NCBI GenBank assembly: GCA_947625825.1
Contig: CANQPV010000004.1
Coordinates: 1-40,060 of the forward strand
Direction: 5' to 3'
Source: an uncultured Clostridia bacterium
Lineage (GTDB): Bacteria; Bacillota; Clostridia; TANB77; CAG-508
Length of the DNA: 40,060 nt
The translations under genes were made by a program, and so were the position numbers. Of this stretch, positions 21,073 to 29,929 are shown one piece after another. The number at the start of each line of letters is the position of its first letter. Positions within the stretch are counted from its first letter, which is position 1. Below the pieces are notes generated by a model that was not told where the DNA came from, did no database searches, and was given only the letters and a program-made list of their open reading frames with translations.

Positions 21073-21474
21073 ATGAATGAAGATATGTCTGAGATTATGC
21101 AAAAAATGAGTGACATGATAAAAAATAATGAAATACCTGATAATATAAAAAGTATTTTAAATAATATTAATTCTAGTACAAATAGTTCTAGTTCATCTTC
21201 TAGTAGTAATGTGAATGAAACTTCTACTTTTGATAATAATACTAAAAATGATAACTTTAATATTGATATGGACACAATGCTTAAAATGAAGTCTATTATT
21301 GATAGTATGAATAAAGGACAAAATGACCCAAGGGCTAATTTGTTAAGGTCTTTAAAACCATATTTAAAACCTAGTAGAAAAGAGAAAGTTGATCAATATA
21401 TTAAGCTTTTTAGCATGGGAAAAGCATTTGAAATGATGGGATCTTTTGGAGGCGAGAAGAAAAATGGTTTATAA
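21073..21474 (+). CDS. Conserved hypothetical (133 aa; Ser-rich linker; NLLRSLKPYLKPSRKEKVDQYIKLFSM C-terminal motif)
   Basis: ORF; C-terminal motif resembles small proteins common in Clostridia; SD separated from ATG by a hairpin. Confidence 0.7.
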   Translation: MNEDMSEIMQKMSDMIKNNEIPDNIKSILNNINSSTNSSSSSSSSNVNETSTFDNNTKNDNFNIDMDTMLKMKSIIDSMNKGQNDPRANLLRSLKPYLKPSRKEKVDQYIKLFSMGKAFEMMGSFGGEKKNGL

Positions 21475-21784
21475 CTATCCTTTTTTTAATTTTCCTCGTC
21501 CTAAAAGATATCCTTCTTATAATATGCCTTCTTATTACAATACTACAACTTTAAATTTTAATAATAAATTTAACAATGCTAAACAAAATAATTTAAAGGA
21601 AACAGAAAATTTAAAAGCTTCCTCTAAAGGCGAGGAAGCCAAGGATGAATATATTTTTGAAATTTTCGGTTTAAAATTACACTTTGATGATGTTTTAATT
21701 ATTTGCCTTATTTTCTTTTTGTATCAAGAAGGTGTTAATGATGAGTATTTATTTATGGCTTTGATTTTATTACTATTAAGTTAA
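21464..21784 (+). CDS. Conserved small membrane protein (C-terminal hydrophobic FGLKLHFDDVLIICLIFFLYQEGVNDEYLFMALILLLLS)
   Basis: ORF track starts at 21446, but ATG at 21464 has SD ggaggcg (21448-21454) at normal spacing; overlaps the upstream gene end. Confidence 0.7.
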   Translation: MVYNYPFFNFPRPKRYPSYNMPSYYNTTTLNFNNKFNNAKQNNLKETENLKASSKGEEAKDEYIFEIFGLKLHFDDVLIICLIFFLYQEGVNDEYLFMALILLLLS

Positions 21785-21804
21785 TACATTTTTATAAAGC
21801 TGAT

Positions 21805-22419
21805 TTATTCTAATACAACTTCTGATTTTTCATTTACATATGCGCATGTTCTTATTTCATCTTCTAATTCTGATTTTTCTATTTCTTTTACAATATTTGC
21901 AATACGAATTTGTGCAGATTCAATAGAAGCTGCTGCAATAATGGCTTCTTTATTTCCTTTAGCTCCTGCATGTGCCATTCCTCTTAATATTCCAAGTACT
22001 ACTATATTTTCTCCTGCTAATACTTCTGCTCCGCTATTGACATCTCCTAGTATTACTAGGCTTCCTTCAAATTCAATCTTTTGACCAGATCTTAAAGAAC
22101 CTCTATGAATTTTAGTTTCAGATGTTGCAATTTCCTTGCTAAAGCTTTTTTTAATTCCATGTAATCCTAAAATTTTAGGACTATCAAATTTTACTTCTAC
22201 TGGAATTGCTTTTTGAATTAATGTTTGAATTTGCTCCATTTCTTCGTTTTTAAATACTTTTCCTGTAATAAAAATTGGAGTCGTATCTTCTTTATACAGT
22301 TTTTTTAGTTCTGTTATTTTTTTCTTTAATTCTTGAAGTATTTGCTTTTGAGTTGCATCTTCTTCTATTTTAATATTTACACTATCTTTTTTTGTTTGAA
22401 TACTAATAATATTTTTCAT
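21805..22419 (-). CDS. minC: Septum site-determining protein MinC
   Basis: 204 aa; C-terminal beta-helix pattern HRGSLRSGQKIEFEGSLVILGDVNSGAEVLAGENIVVLGILRGMAHAGAKG typical of MinC. Confidence 0.93.
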   Translation of the reverse strand: MKNIISIQTKKDSVNIKIEEDATQKQILQELKKKITELKKLYKEDTTPIFITGKVFKNEEMEQIQTLIQKAIPVEVKFDSPKILGLHGIKKSFSKEIATSETKIHRGSLRSGQKIEFEGSLVILGDVNSGAEVLAGENIVVLGILRGMAHAGAKGNKEAIIAAASIESAQIRIANIVKEIEKSELEDEIRTCAYVNEKSEVVLE

Positions 22420-22443
22420 TTTTACTTTGCTCCTTTTAATTTT

Positions 22444-24537
22444 TTATCTTATTGTTTCAGTACTAGGTATAGCATTTGTATTTTCTTCTACTTTTGATGC
22501 ATTCATTCCAAAATATTCTTTAATTATTTCTTTTGCAACCGGTGCTGTATTTCCACCTGAGCCTGCATTTTCTATTAATACTACTACTGCAATTTCTGGA
22601 TCATTATATGGTGCAAATCCTGCAAACCATCCATTTACTTTTCCATTTACACTTGTTTCTACAGAACCTGTTTTTCCTCCTATGTCCATTCCAAGGTCTG
22701 AAAATATATAATATGCTGTTCCTCCATATTCGCTAGTAACACCTTTCATTCCTTTTAAAATGGCATTTAATGTTTCTTTTTTTAAGTTTAAGTCTGGTAT
22801 ACTTGTGTTACTTATTCCTAATTTTTTATTTACAGTTTGATCTATTTGCTCTTTACTTATTTGTGTGCCATCTGCCGAGGTAATAGATTTTATTAAAGTA
22901 ACATCTACTGACTTTCCACCGTTTGCTATCATGCTAATGTATCTTGCCATTTGTATTGGTGTATATTCATTATAGCTTTGTCCAATTACTGCTGATAATG
23001 TGTCTCCAAATTGCCATTCTTGGCCAGTTTCTTCTAAACAGCGCTTGGTTAAATCTACTGTTCCAGTAGCTTCACCTGATAGTTCAATTCCTGTTAATGA
23101 GCCTAAGCCGTAAGCTTTTGCATATTTAATAACTGGTTCTATTCCCATACGGTAGCCTAGTTCATAAAAATAGTAATTACATGATTTTTGTATTGCTTGT
23201 GATAAGTTTAAATATCCATGTCCATAGTGATGTTCTGTATAATACCAGCAATATGGGTGATATCCTCTAGGGTAAACTCCTGTGTCGTAAATTGTGGTAG
23301 TTGGTTTTATAATATTTGTTTCTAAGGCTGCTGTGGCTACTACCATTTTAAAGGTGGATCCTGGTGCATATCTTCCTGAAATGGCTCTATTATATGTGTT
23401 TTTTCCTTTATCATATTCTTTTAGTTTTTCACTAGATATTCCTGTAATAAATAACTCCGGCTCATAGTCTGGATTGCTTGCTAATGCTAAAATTTCTCCA
23501 GTTTTTACGTTCATTACTATTGCTGCTCCGCCTTCTGCATTATATTCTTTGCCATAACCGCCATTTTTTATTTTTTTTATATTATTTGCTAGCGCCTTTT
23601 CTACTGCTTGCTGAAGGTTTGCATCTATAGTTAATGAAACATCTGCACCTTTTACCGCTTCTTGCATTACATATTCTCCTGTAATTGTTCCATCTACTGA
23701 CATTTCAATTTGTTTAATTCCGTCTTTTCCTTTTAAGTATTCTTCAAGTGTATATTCTATTCCAGTTTTTCCTATTATATCGTTAATATCATAAGTTTCT
23801 TTATTTGCTTTATATTCATCTGAAGATATTGCTCCTAAATAGCCTAATATGTGAGATGCTAAGCTTCCGTAAGGGTATGTAACAACAGGCTCTTTTGATA
23901 TTGCTACTCCTGGAAAATAAGCACTTTGTTCTGCTATTTGATTTACACTTGCCTGGCTAATATTTTTTGAAACAGTTACTGGTTTAATATTACTAATTCC
24001 ATTACGAGTTATTTCATAGCGCACTGCTATAATTTTTCTTGCTTTTTCTACGTTTTGTTCTTCTATTTCATATTTTTGTTTAAATATTTCAAATGCTTGC
24101 TCAGCTTCTACATTTTCCTCTATTTTGTTTTCTTCTTTCCATTCTTTTAAGTCTTCTCCTTTTAGTGTATATTCATAAGGAGACACTTTAATTGGAAAGT
24201 TATCTATATATTTATCTTTATTTTTTTCTAATAATTCTACTAAATTTAATATTGTTTTATTAAATGTATTGTTATCTATTTTGGTTTTATATATTTCTAA
24301 ACTATAACCTATTTTCGTAGTAACTAGGCTATTTCCGCCTCTATCTGTAACATTTCCTCTTGCTGCTTTTAAAGTAGATTCTCTAGTAAGTCTTGTATTT
24401 GATGTTTGCCTGTATTCTTCGCCATTTACTATTTGCAAATTAAAAAGCTGAAGTAATAAAACTATGCCAACAATATAAATTAGCACATTTACTATGTTGT
24501 ATCTTAATTTTTCATTTCTTGTTTTTTTAGCTTTCAA
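22444..24537 (-). CDS. mrdA: Penicillin-binding protein 2 (elongasome transpeptidase)
   Basis: 697 aa; N-terminal TM, SGRYAPGSTFKMV (SxxK), SCN motif (KSCNYYFYELG), GGKTGS (KTG) motif; located after mreBCD. Confidence 0.93.
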   Translation of the reverse strand: MKAKKTRNEKLRYNIVNVLIYIVGIVLLLQLFNLQIVNGEEYRQTSNTRLTRESTLKAARGNVTDRGGNSLVTTKIGYSLEIYKTKIDNNTFNKTILNLVELLEKNKDKYIDNFPIKVSPYEYTLKGEDLKEWKEENKIEENVEAEQAFEIFKQKYEIEEQNVEKARKIIAVRYEITRNGISNIKPVTVSKNISQASVNQIAEQSAYFPGVAISKEPVVTYPYGSLASHILGYLGAISSDEYKANKETYDINDIIGKTGIEYTLEEYLKGKDGIKQIEMSVDGTITGEYVMQEAVKGADVSLTIDANLQQAVEKALANNIKKIKNGGYGKEYNAEGGAAIVMNVKTGEILALASNPDYEPELFITGISSEKLKEYDKGKNTYNRAISGRYAPGSTFKMVVATAALETNIIKPTTTIYDTGVYPRGYHPYCWYYTEHHYGHGYLNLSQAIQKSCNYYFYELGYRMGIEPVIKYAKAYGLGSLTGIELSGEATGTVDLTKRCLEETGQEWQFGDTLSAVIGQSYNEYTPIQMARYISMIANGGKSVDVTLIKSITSADGTQISKEQIDQTVNKKLGISNTSIPDLNLKKETLNAILKGMKGVTSEYGGTAYYIFSDLGMDIGGKTGSVETSVNGKVNGWFAGFAPYNDPEIAVVVLIENAGSGGNTAPVAKEIIKEYFGMNASKVEENTNAIPSTETIR

Positions 24538-24565
24538 CTTTTTAAATCACTTCCTATATATAATT

Positions 24566-25099
24566 TTAAAAATATCTTGTTAGTATTGTTTTTGTTTTAA
24601 ACTGGCTTTCTACAAAATTGCCTAATTTTTGAATAATTGGGTATAGAATTATTGATAGAATAACATTAAATAAAATTTCTATTAATAGTATTTTAAGAAA
24701 TGCTAAAATTTCTATATTAATTCCCCATTTTATGATTTGAAATACATATATACCTATTTCATAAATTGCTGTGCTTGCTGCTATAATTAGCATAATTGTA
24801 AGTCTACTATCTTTAGAAAAGTTTTTGTCTATATATTCTGCAATTAGCCCTATTAAAGCTAGCATTATTCCAGATATTCCTATAGATTTTCCTACTAGAA
24901 TATCTATATATATTCCGAAAATAAGTCCACATACAAGTCCTGTTTTTTTACCAATAAATAGTCCTATCCATAATACAAATATAACAAATAAATTTGGCAT
25001 TACACCATTAATAGTAAACCATGTGAAAAAGTTTGCTTGCAAAAAATATATAATAAAAAATGTAATTATAATTGCTATTCCTGTAAGTATCTTCTTCAA
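24566..25099 (-). CDS. mreD: Rod shape-determining protein MreD (start corrected to TTG at 25099)
   Basis: Multi-TM protein between mreC and pbp2; GGAAGGTGAG SD then TTG AAG AAG; the ORF-track extension to 25210 reads through a palindromic repeat. Confidence 0.85.
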   Translation of the reverse strand: MKKILTGIAIIITFFIIYFLQANFFTWFTINGVMPNLFVIFVLWIGLFIGKKTGLVCGLIFGIYIDILVGKSIGISGIMLALIGLIAEYIDKNFSKDSRLTIMLIIAASTAIYEIGIYVFQIIKWGINIEILAFLKILLIEILFNVILSIILYPIIQKLGNFVESQFKTKTILTRYF

Positions 25100-25127
25100 A
25101 TAGCTCACCTTCCTTTTTTTAATTATA

Positions 25128-25250
25128 ATTTTAAAAATAATTAGTATATTGCAAGGCAGACAAGTTTGAAATCGATGAGGCGTACTTTTTGTACGTTGAT
25201 TCGATTTCAAACGTAGTCTAACGAAGCAAGATGCTGATTATTTTTAAAAT
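25128..25250. repeat. Imperfect palindromic intergenic element (REP/MITE-like) between mreC and mreD
   Basis: Outer arms attttaaaaataattag (25128-25144) / ctgattatttttaaaat (25234-25250), inner arms gtttgaaatcga / tcgatttcaaac, apical cgtac-ttttt-gtacg. Confidence 0.8.
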
Positions 25251-26077
25251 TACTCTTCTACTTGATTTGTAATAACTAATACAGTTTCTAATTTTGAAAA
25301 ATCAACTGCTGTTTCTACTATAGCATATCTATCAATACTATTTTGAGTATTAATTATTTGCTTTATTGTTCCTATATGAATTCCTTTTGGATAAATTCCA
25401 CCTAAGCCTGAAGTTTCTATATTATCATTTTCAAGTAAAGTGGCATCTGCTTTTATATATGTAGCTTTTAAGTTGGTGTTAGATTCTAGTGTTCCACTTA
25501 CTATAATTTCTTCTCTAGATGTACTAATAAGGCTACTTACTGATGTAGATGGGTCTATTATTGTTTGCACTTTTGAGGTATTATTTGTTACAGATATAAT
25601 ATAGCCTACTAAGCCTTTATCTGAAATTACTGTCATTTTAGGCTTTATACCATCTTTTTCTCCAACATTTATTACTATTGTTTTTGTAAAATTACTAATA
25701 TCTCTGTTTATAATATAAGCTGGAATTGTTTGATAATCTTGATATTTATCTTCTAAATTTACATATTCTTTTAAAGTTTGATTTTCTGATTTTATAATTT
25801 CAAGTTCTCTTAATGATTGTTCTAATTCGCTATTTTTTTGCTTTAACACTTCATTTTCTGATTTTAAGCTTTCTAATTCTATAAAAAAACTATCATTTCC
25901 TGCTATTTTATTTTTTAAATAAGTAAGTCCATTTTGAATTGGCATAACAATACTTCCTAATATGTTTTCTAAATAGGAAACTTGTTTTAAATCTGTATTT
26001 GATAAAATAACTATTAGTATTAAAATAATTATGGTAATTATAATTCCTATAATTCCTGTTTTTTTGCTTTTATACAT
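25250..26077 (-). CDS. mreC: Rod shape-determining protein MreC
   Basis: 275 aa; N-terminal TM, coiled coil, MreC beta domain (VINVGEKDGIKPKMTVISDKGLVGYI...STSVSSLI). Confidence 0.93.
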   Translation of the reverse strand: MYKSKKTGIIGIIITIIILILIVILSNTDLKQVSYLENILGSIVMPIQNGLTYLKNKIAGNDSFFIELESLKSENEVLKQKNSELEQSLRELEIIKSENQTLKEYVNLEDKYQDYQTIPAYIINRDISNFTKTIVINVGEKDGIKPKMTVISDKGLVGYIISVTNNTSKVQTIIDPSTSVSSLISTSREEIIVSGTLESNTNLKATYIKADATLLENDNIETSGLGGIYPKGIHIGTIKQIINTQNSIDRYAIVETAVDFSKLETVLVITNQVEE

Positions 26078-26086
26078 AAGCTACTC

Positions 26087-27115
26087 CTATCTTTTTCTTG
26101 AACTACTTAAAACTGATCTTAGTTTTTCTAAGTCTTCTAAAGTTTTTTCTGCTCCTTTTGCTACACATTCTAATGGATTTTCTGCAACATATACTGGCAT
26201 TTGAGTTCTTTCTGATAATAGCTGATCAAAATTTTGAATTAATGCTCCTCCACCTGTTAGAACAATTCCTTTTTCCATAATGTCTGATGCAAGCTCTGGT
26301 GGCGTTTTTTCTAATGTTTGTTTAATTAAATCTATGATTTTTTCTATAGATTCTTCCATTGCTTCTTGTACTTGTGTAGAAGTTATAGTTAAAACTTCTG
26401 GAAGTCCGTTTGATAAGTTTCTACCTCTAATTTCGGCTTCTTCTTCTACCATTAGTGGCATAGCAGATCCTATTTTTATTTTTACTCCTTCTGCTGTAGT
26501 TTCTCCTATTGCTAAGTTCATCTCTTTTTTTACATAGTTTACTATATCTTGTGTTAATTCATCTCCTGCTATTCTTAAAGAATTACTTACTACTATTCCA
26601 CCTAATGAAATAATTGCAACCTCTGTAGTTCCGCCACCTATATCTACTATAATACTTCCTGTTGGCTCTGATACTTCTAGGTTTGCTCCAATAGCTGCTG
26701 CCATTGGTTCTTCTATTAAATAAACCTCTTTTGCTCCTGCTTGCAAAACAGATTCTTCAACTGCTCTCTCCTCTACTTCAGTAATACCTGATGGAACCCC
26801 TACTACTACTCTTGGCTTTCCTGCATTATATCTTTGGCATATTTTTTGTACCATACTTTTAAGCATTAACTGTGTTGCTGTAAAGTCTGCTATAACACCG
26901 TCTTGCATTGGTCTAACCGCATAAATATCTTCTGGAGTTCTTCCAAGCATTTCTTTTGCTTCTTTTCCTGTTGCTAAAATTGCCCCTGTGCTTTTTTCTA
27001 TTGCTACTACAGATGGCTCATTTAATACAATTCCTTTTCCTTTTAATGTTATTATAATGTTAGCTGTTCCTAGGTCTATTCCTATGTCTTTTGAGTTTAG
27101 TCCAAATAAGTTCAT
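26087..27115 (-). CDS. mreB: Rod shape-determining protein MreB
   Basis: 342 aa; IGIDLGTANIIITLKGKGIVLNEPSVVAI, GGGTTEVAIISLGGIV, TGGGALI motifs. Confidence 0.97.
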   Translation of the reverse strand: MNLFGLNSKDIGIDLGTANIIITLKGKGIVLNEPSVVAIEKSTGAILATGKEAKEMLGRTPEDIYAVRPMQDGVIADFTATQLMLKSMVQKICQRYNAGKPRVVVGVPSGITEVEERAVEESVLQAGAKEVYLIEEPMAAAIGANLEVSEPTGSIIVDIGGGTTEVAIISLGGIVVSNSLRIAGDELTQDIVNYVKKEMNLAIGETTAEGVKIKIGSAMPLMVEEEAEIRGRNLSNGLPEVLTITSTQVQEAMEESIEKIIDLIKQTLEKTPPELASDIMEKGIVLTGGGALIQNFDQLLSERTQMPVYVAENPLECVAKGAEKTLEDLEKLRSVLSSSRKR

Positions 27116-27116
27116 T

Positions 27117-27831
27117 TTATTTTTTCCTTTCTTTTAATAAATAAGATTTTATACTAGCATACTCATTATACCCAATTACAATATGGTCTAATAGCTTTAT
27201 TCCCAAAATTTGCGCTGCATTTTCTAATTTTATTGTAAAGTCTAAATCTTCTTTACTTGGCATAGCGTCTCCGACTGGGGTGATTATGTACTAAAATAAT
27301 TTTTGGTGCAGCTACTTTTATTGCTTCAAATAAAATATCTTTTGGTTCTATATGTGCAGAACTTGTTCCACCAAGTGAAATTGTTTGTATTTTTATTATT
27401 ACATTTTGAGAGTTTAATATAACTACTTTTACTATTTCTCTTTTTTCTAGTTTTAATTCTTCCATTAATAATGATACTATATCTTGTGGAGCCTTTATTT
27501 TTATTTTAGATATGTTAATTGGTTTAGATATTCTTTTTGCAAGTTCACATACTGCTTTTATTTGTATTGCTTTTACTTTTCCGATTCCATGAATTTTTTT
27601 TAATTCTTGTAGTGATAATTCTTGCAAAGATTTTAAACTGTTTTCTTTAGAATTTTCATTTGTTCCTAGTGATAGTATTTTTTGTGCTAGAGTAACTGAG
27701 CTTTCTTCTTTTGTTCCACTTTTTATGATTATCGCTAGTAATTCTGCATTAGATAATGCGCTTTCTCCGTACATTTCAAGTTTTTCATAAGGTCTTTCTG
27801 AAATTGGGAGCTGTTTCATTTTAATTGGCAT
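27117..27831 (-). CDS. radC: DNA repair protein RadC (JAB/JAMM-like domain), requires +1 shift at CGG (27271-27273)
   Basis: 0-frame ORF 27253..27831 ends HNHPS-RRRYAK*; skipping the C of CGG gives [56 protein letters not shown], the expected RadC C-terminus. Joined length 715 nt (= 1 mod 3), 237 aa; the stop abuts the mreB start. Confidence 0.92.
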
Positions 27832-27946
27832 ATTATAAGCACCTTCCTTTTAATTAAAATAAGCCCCCATAAATATTTTTTTGAATTAAGCTTTTGTTTA
27901 TGACTACAAATAAAGTATTTTCCCCTATTATTTTTTATTTATTAAC

Positions 27947-28204
27947 CTAAATTTTTTTATAAATAAATATCGCTAGTACAATTCCAATAATACTTGCTAT
28001 GTTAATTTTAAATATTAAGCCAAAAGTTAACCTAATAACACTTAAGTTTAATTCTACTGGTGAACTTAAACCAAATTCTTGTCCATATGCAAGCCATGAT
28101 AAAAAGTCAACATGTGATGCAAGTTCTCCAAGTAATCCTCCTACTACAATACCACTTAAAATAAATAAAATTAATATCCATATATTTTTGTCTTTAAAAG
28201 CCAT
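27947..28204 (-). CDS. DUF4321-like small membrane protein
   Basis: 85 aa, two TM segments, LSGIVVGGLLGELASHVDFLSWLAYGQEFGL pattern; SD GGAGG. Confidence 0.7.
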   Translation of the reverse strand: MAFKDKNIWILILFILSGIVVGGLLGELASHVDFLSWLAYGQEFGLSSPVELNLSVIRLTFGLIFKINIASIIGIVLAIFIYKKI

Positions 28205-28367
28205 ATTATTTCCTCCTTAGTAGCTTGTTCCTTTTTTCTTAATATAGCTAGTATTATATATTCAAATAGTATTTTTTTCAAGATAATTATCATATTTTTC
28301 TATTGTTTTTAAATTTATAATTTACATTTTATAGTATTTAATAATGTTTTACTTTATTTAATTTATT

Positions 28368-28396
28368 TTGACTTTTATTATTAATGGTAGTATAAT
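28368..28396 (+). promoter_or_regulatory. Sigma-A type promoter
   Basis: TTGACT (28368-28373), 17-nt spacer, TATAAT (28391-28396). Confidence 0.75.
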
Positions 28397-28463
28397 ATTG
28401 CTCATAGCTAATTTGCTAATTATAAAATTTTCATTTTCAATTGAAAGGAGAATAACTAAATTT

Positions 28464-28991
28464 ATGGATTTAACTTGTTATTACGAGGGTGCTAGGTTAC
28501 TTAGCATTCCTTATTGTGAGCGGAAAATAAAAGAACTAGAGGACTGTTTATATGATAGTGGATACAAAAATTTTAGTGAAGATGACGAGAGAGTTGAGTC
28601 TATTAAGGAAAATCTTGCTCGTTATAGGAAATCTTTAAAAAAGTTGCAGACTTCTCTACAAAAAGCTAATTGTGATAAGATATCTAAGATAATTGCAGAA
28701 GAAATTGTAAAGAAATTGCATTCAGCTGATATCACTAAAGTTTTAGTTATATTTTCACTTGTAGATTCATATTCCATAGGAGTTTTTGTTGGCAATATTT
28801 TTTTTACAGAAATTTTTACCGGCAAACAATTATATGAAAGGGAGAATCTTTTAAAGAAACAATATGAACAAAGTCAGTATAGGTTTCATTTGACTCGAGA
28901 TGGCAAAGATATTATTTCTAGAATTGAAAAATATCTTAATGGCAAGCTTCCTAATGTTAATTTTGAGTTCCGGCAATATAATGATGGTTAA
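28464..28991 (+). CDS. Orphan hypothetical protein (175 aa)
   Basis: ORF-track start 28368 lies in the promoter -35; ATG at 28464 with upstream aaaggag is more likely. Contains two in-frame CGG codons (28521-28523, 28971-28973). Confidence 0.6.
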   Translation: MDLTCYYEGARLLSIPYCERKIKELEDCLYDSGYKNFSEDDERVESIKENLARYRKSLKKLQTSLQKANCDKISKIIAEEIVKKLHSADITKVLVIFSLVDSYSIGVFVGNIFFTEIFTGKQLYERENLLKKQYEQSQYRFHLTRDGKDIISRIEKYLNGKLPNVNFEFRQYNDG

Positions 28992-29020
28992 AACATAATA
29001 AAGAGAACTTTTTGAACTCT

Positions 29021-29070
29021 TTCCATAGATGTTGTGATTTTTCTTCACATCATTTATGGAATTTTTTATT
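29021..29070 (+). terminator. Terminator-like hairpin after the orphan gene
   Basis: ttccatagatgttgtga / tcacatcatttatggaa followed by attttttatt. Confidence 0.7.
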
Positions 29071-29218
29071 TTATATTTTCTTAAATAAAGTATTTCTTTT
29101 TTATTTATTTTATGTTATAGTCTATAAGTAAATTTAAATTTTCCATATTTTGTTGGTTTCATTTTAGAATCAATAGTAGTATAATATTATTAAGGATAAT
29201 GTATTTGGAGGCTATTTA

Positions 29219-29854
29219 ATGAAATTTGAAAAGCTAAGTGATAATAAAATAAGAATAATTTTAACTATGCAGGATTTAACAGAAAAACATATTGATTTTC
29301 ATTCTTTTATGTCTAATAGTATTGAATCTCAGAATATTTTATTTGATATGTTAGAAGAAGCAAAAAAGGAAACTGGTTTCGACCCAGAAAATTTTAATTT
29401 AAAAATTGAGGCTTTAGCAATGGCAGATACTAATTTTGTTTTTACTATTACAAAGGTTTATCCAGAAGCTGAACCTGCTGAAAAGAGTTCAAAAAGAAAG
29501 TTTACTGTTAAAAGAAAAAGTTTAAATACATCTTCTGATACTCAAGCTGTTTATATGTTTAATTGTTTTGATGATTTTTGCAATTTACTACAATTTTTGA
29601 AGAAGAGTAATAATATTTGTGAAATACATGATTTAGCTGATGACGTGTTACTTTATAAGTATAAAGAAGGTTATTATTTATTAATAAGTAATATACATAC
29701 AAATATAGCTTCTAAAATTAATTTTTATGCTAATATTACAGAGTTCGCTAGATGTATTACAAATTCTAAAAGTTTTGCTAGTAAGCTTGTCGAATGTGGG
29801 GCATTAATTATGAAGAATAATGCTTTGGAAATTGGCTTTAAGCATTTTGTTTAA
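29219..29854 (+). CDS. mecA: Adaptor protein MecA-like
   Basis: 211 aa; MKFEKLSDNKIRIILTMQDLTEKHIDFHSFMSNS N-terminus and FDDFCNLLQFLK / YYLLISN C-terminal domain typical of MecA. Confidence 0.8.
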   Translation: MKFEKLSDNKIRIILTMQDLTEKHIDFHSFMSNSIESQNILFDMLEEAKKETGFDPENFNLKIEALAMADTNFVFTITKVYPEAEPAEKSSKRKFTVKRKSLNTSSDTQAVYMFNCFDDFCNLLQFLKKSNNICEIHDLADDVLLYKYKEGYYLLISNIHTNIASKINFYANITEFARCITNSKSFASKLVECGALIMKNNALEIGFKHFV

Positions 29855-29892
29855 TATAAATATTTAAATGAATATTATGTTTTATAAATTTT

Positions 29893-29927
29893 AAAAAATC
29901 TTCTATAATAATTATAGAAGATTTTTT
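29893..29927. terminator. Bidirectional terminator between convergent mecA and M23 peptidase genes
   Basis: aaaaaatcttctataat / attatagaagatttttt palindrome. Confidence 0.8.
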
Positions 29928-29929
29928 TA

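Noticed and set aside
24771-25103. Plus-strand 110-aa ORF opposite mreD
   Set aside because: Shadow of the multi-TM mreD gene.
29150-29186. Promoter upstream of mecA (TATAAT at 29180)
   Set aside because: Good -10 but no convincing -35 at 16-18 nt spacing; left uncalled as a feature.
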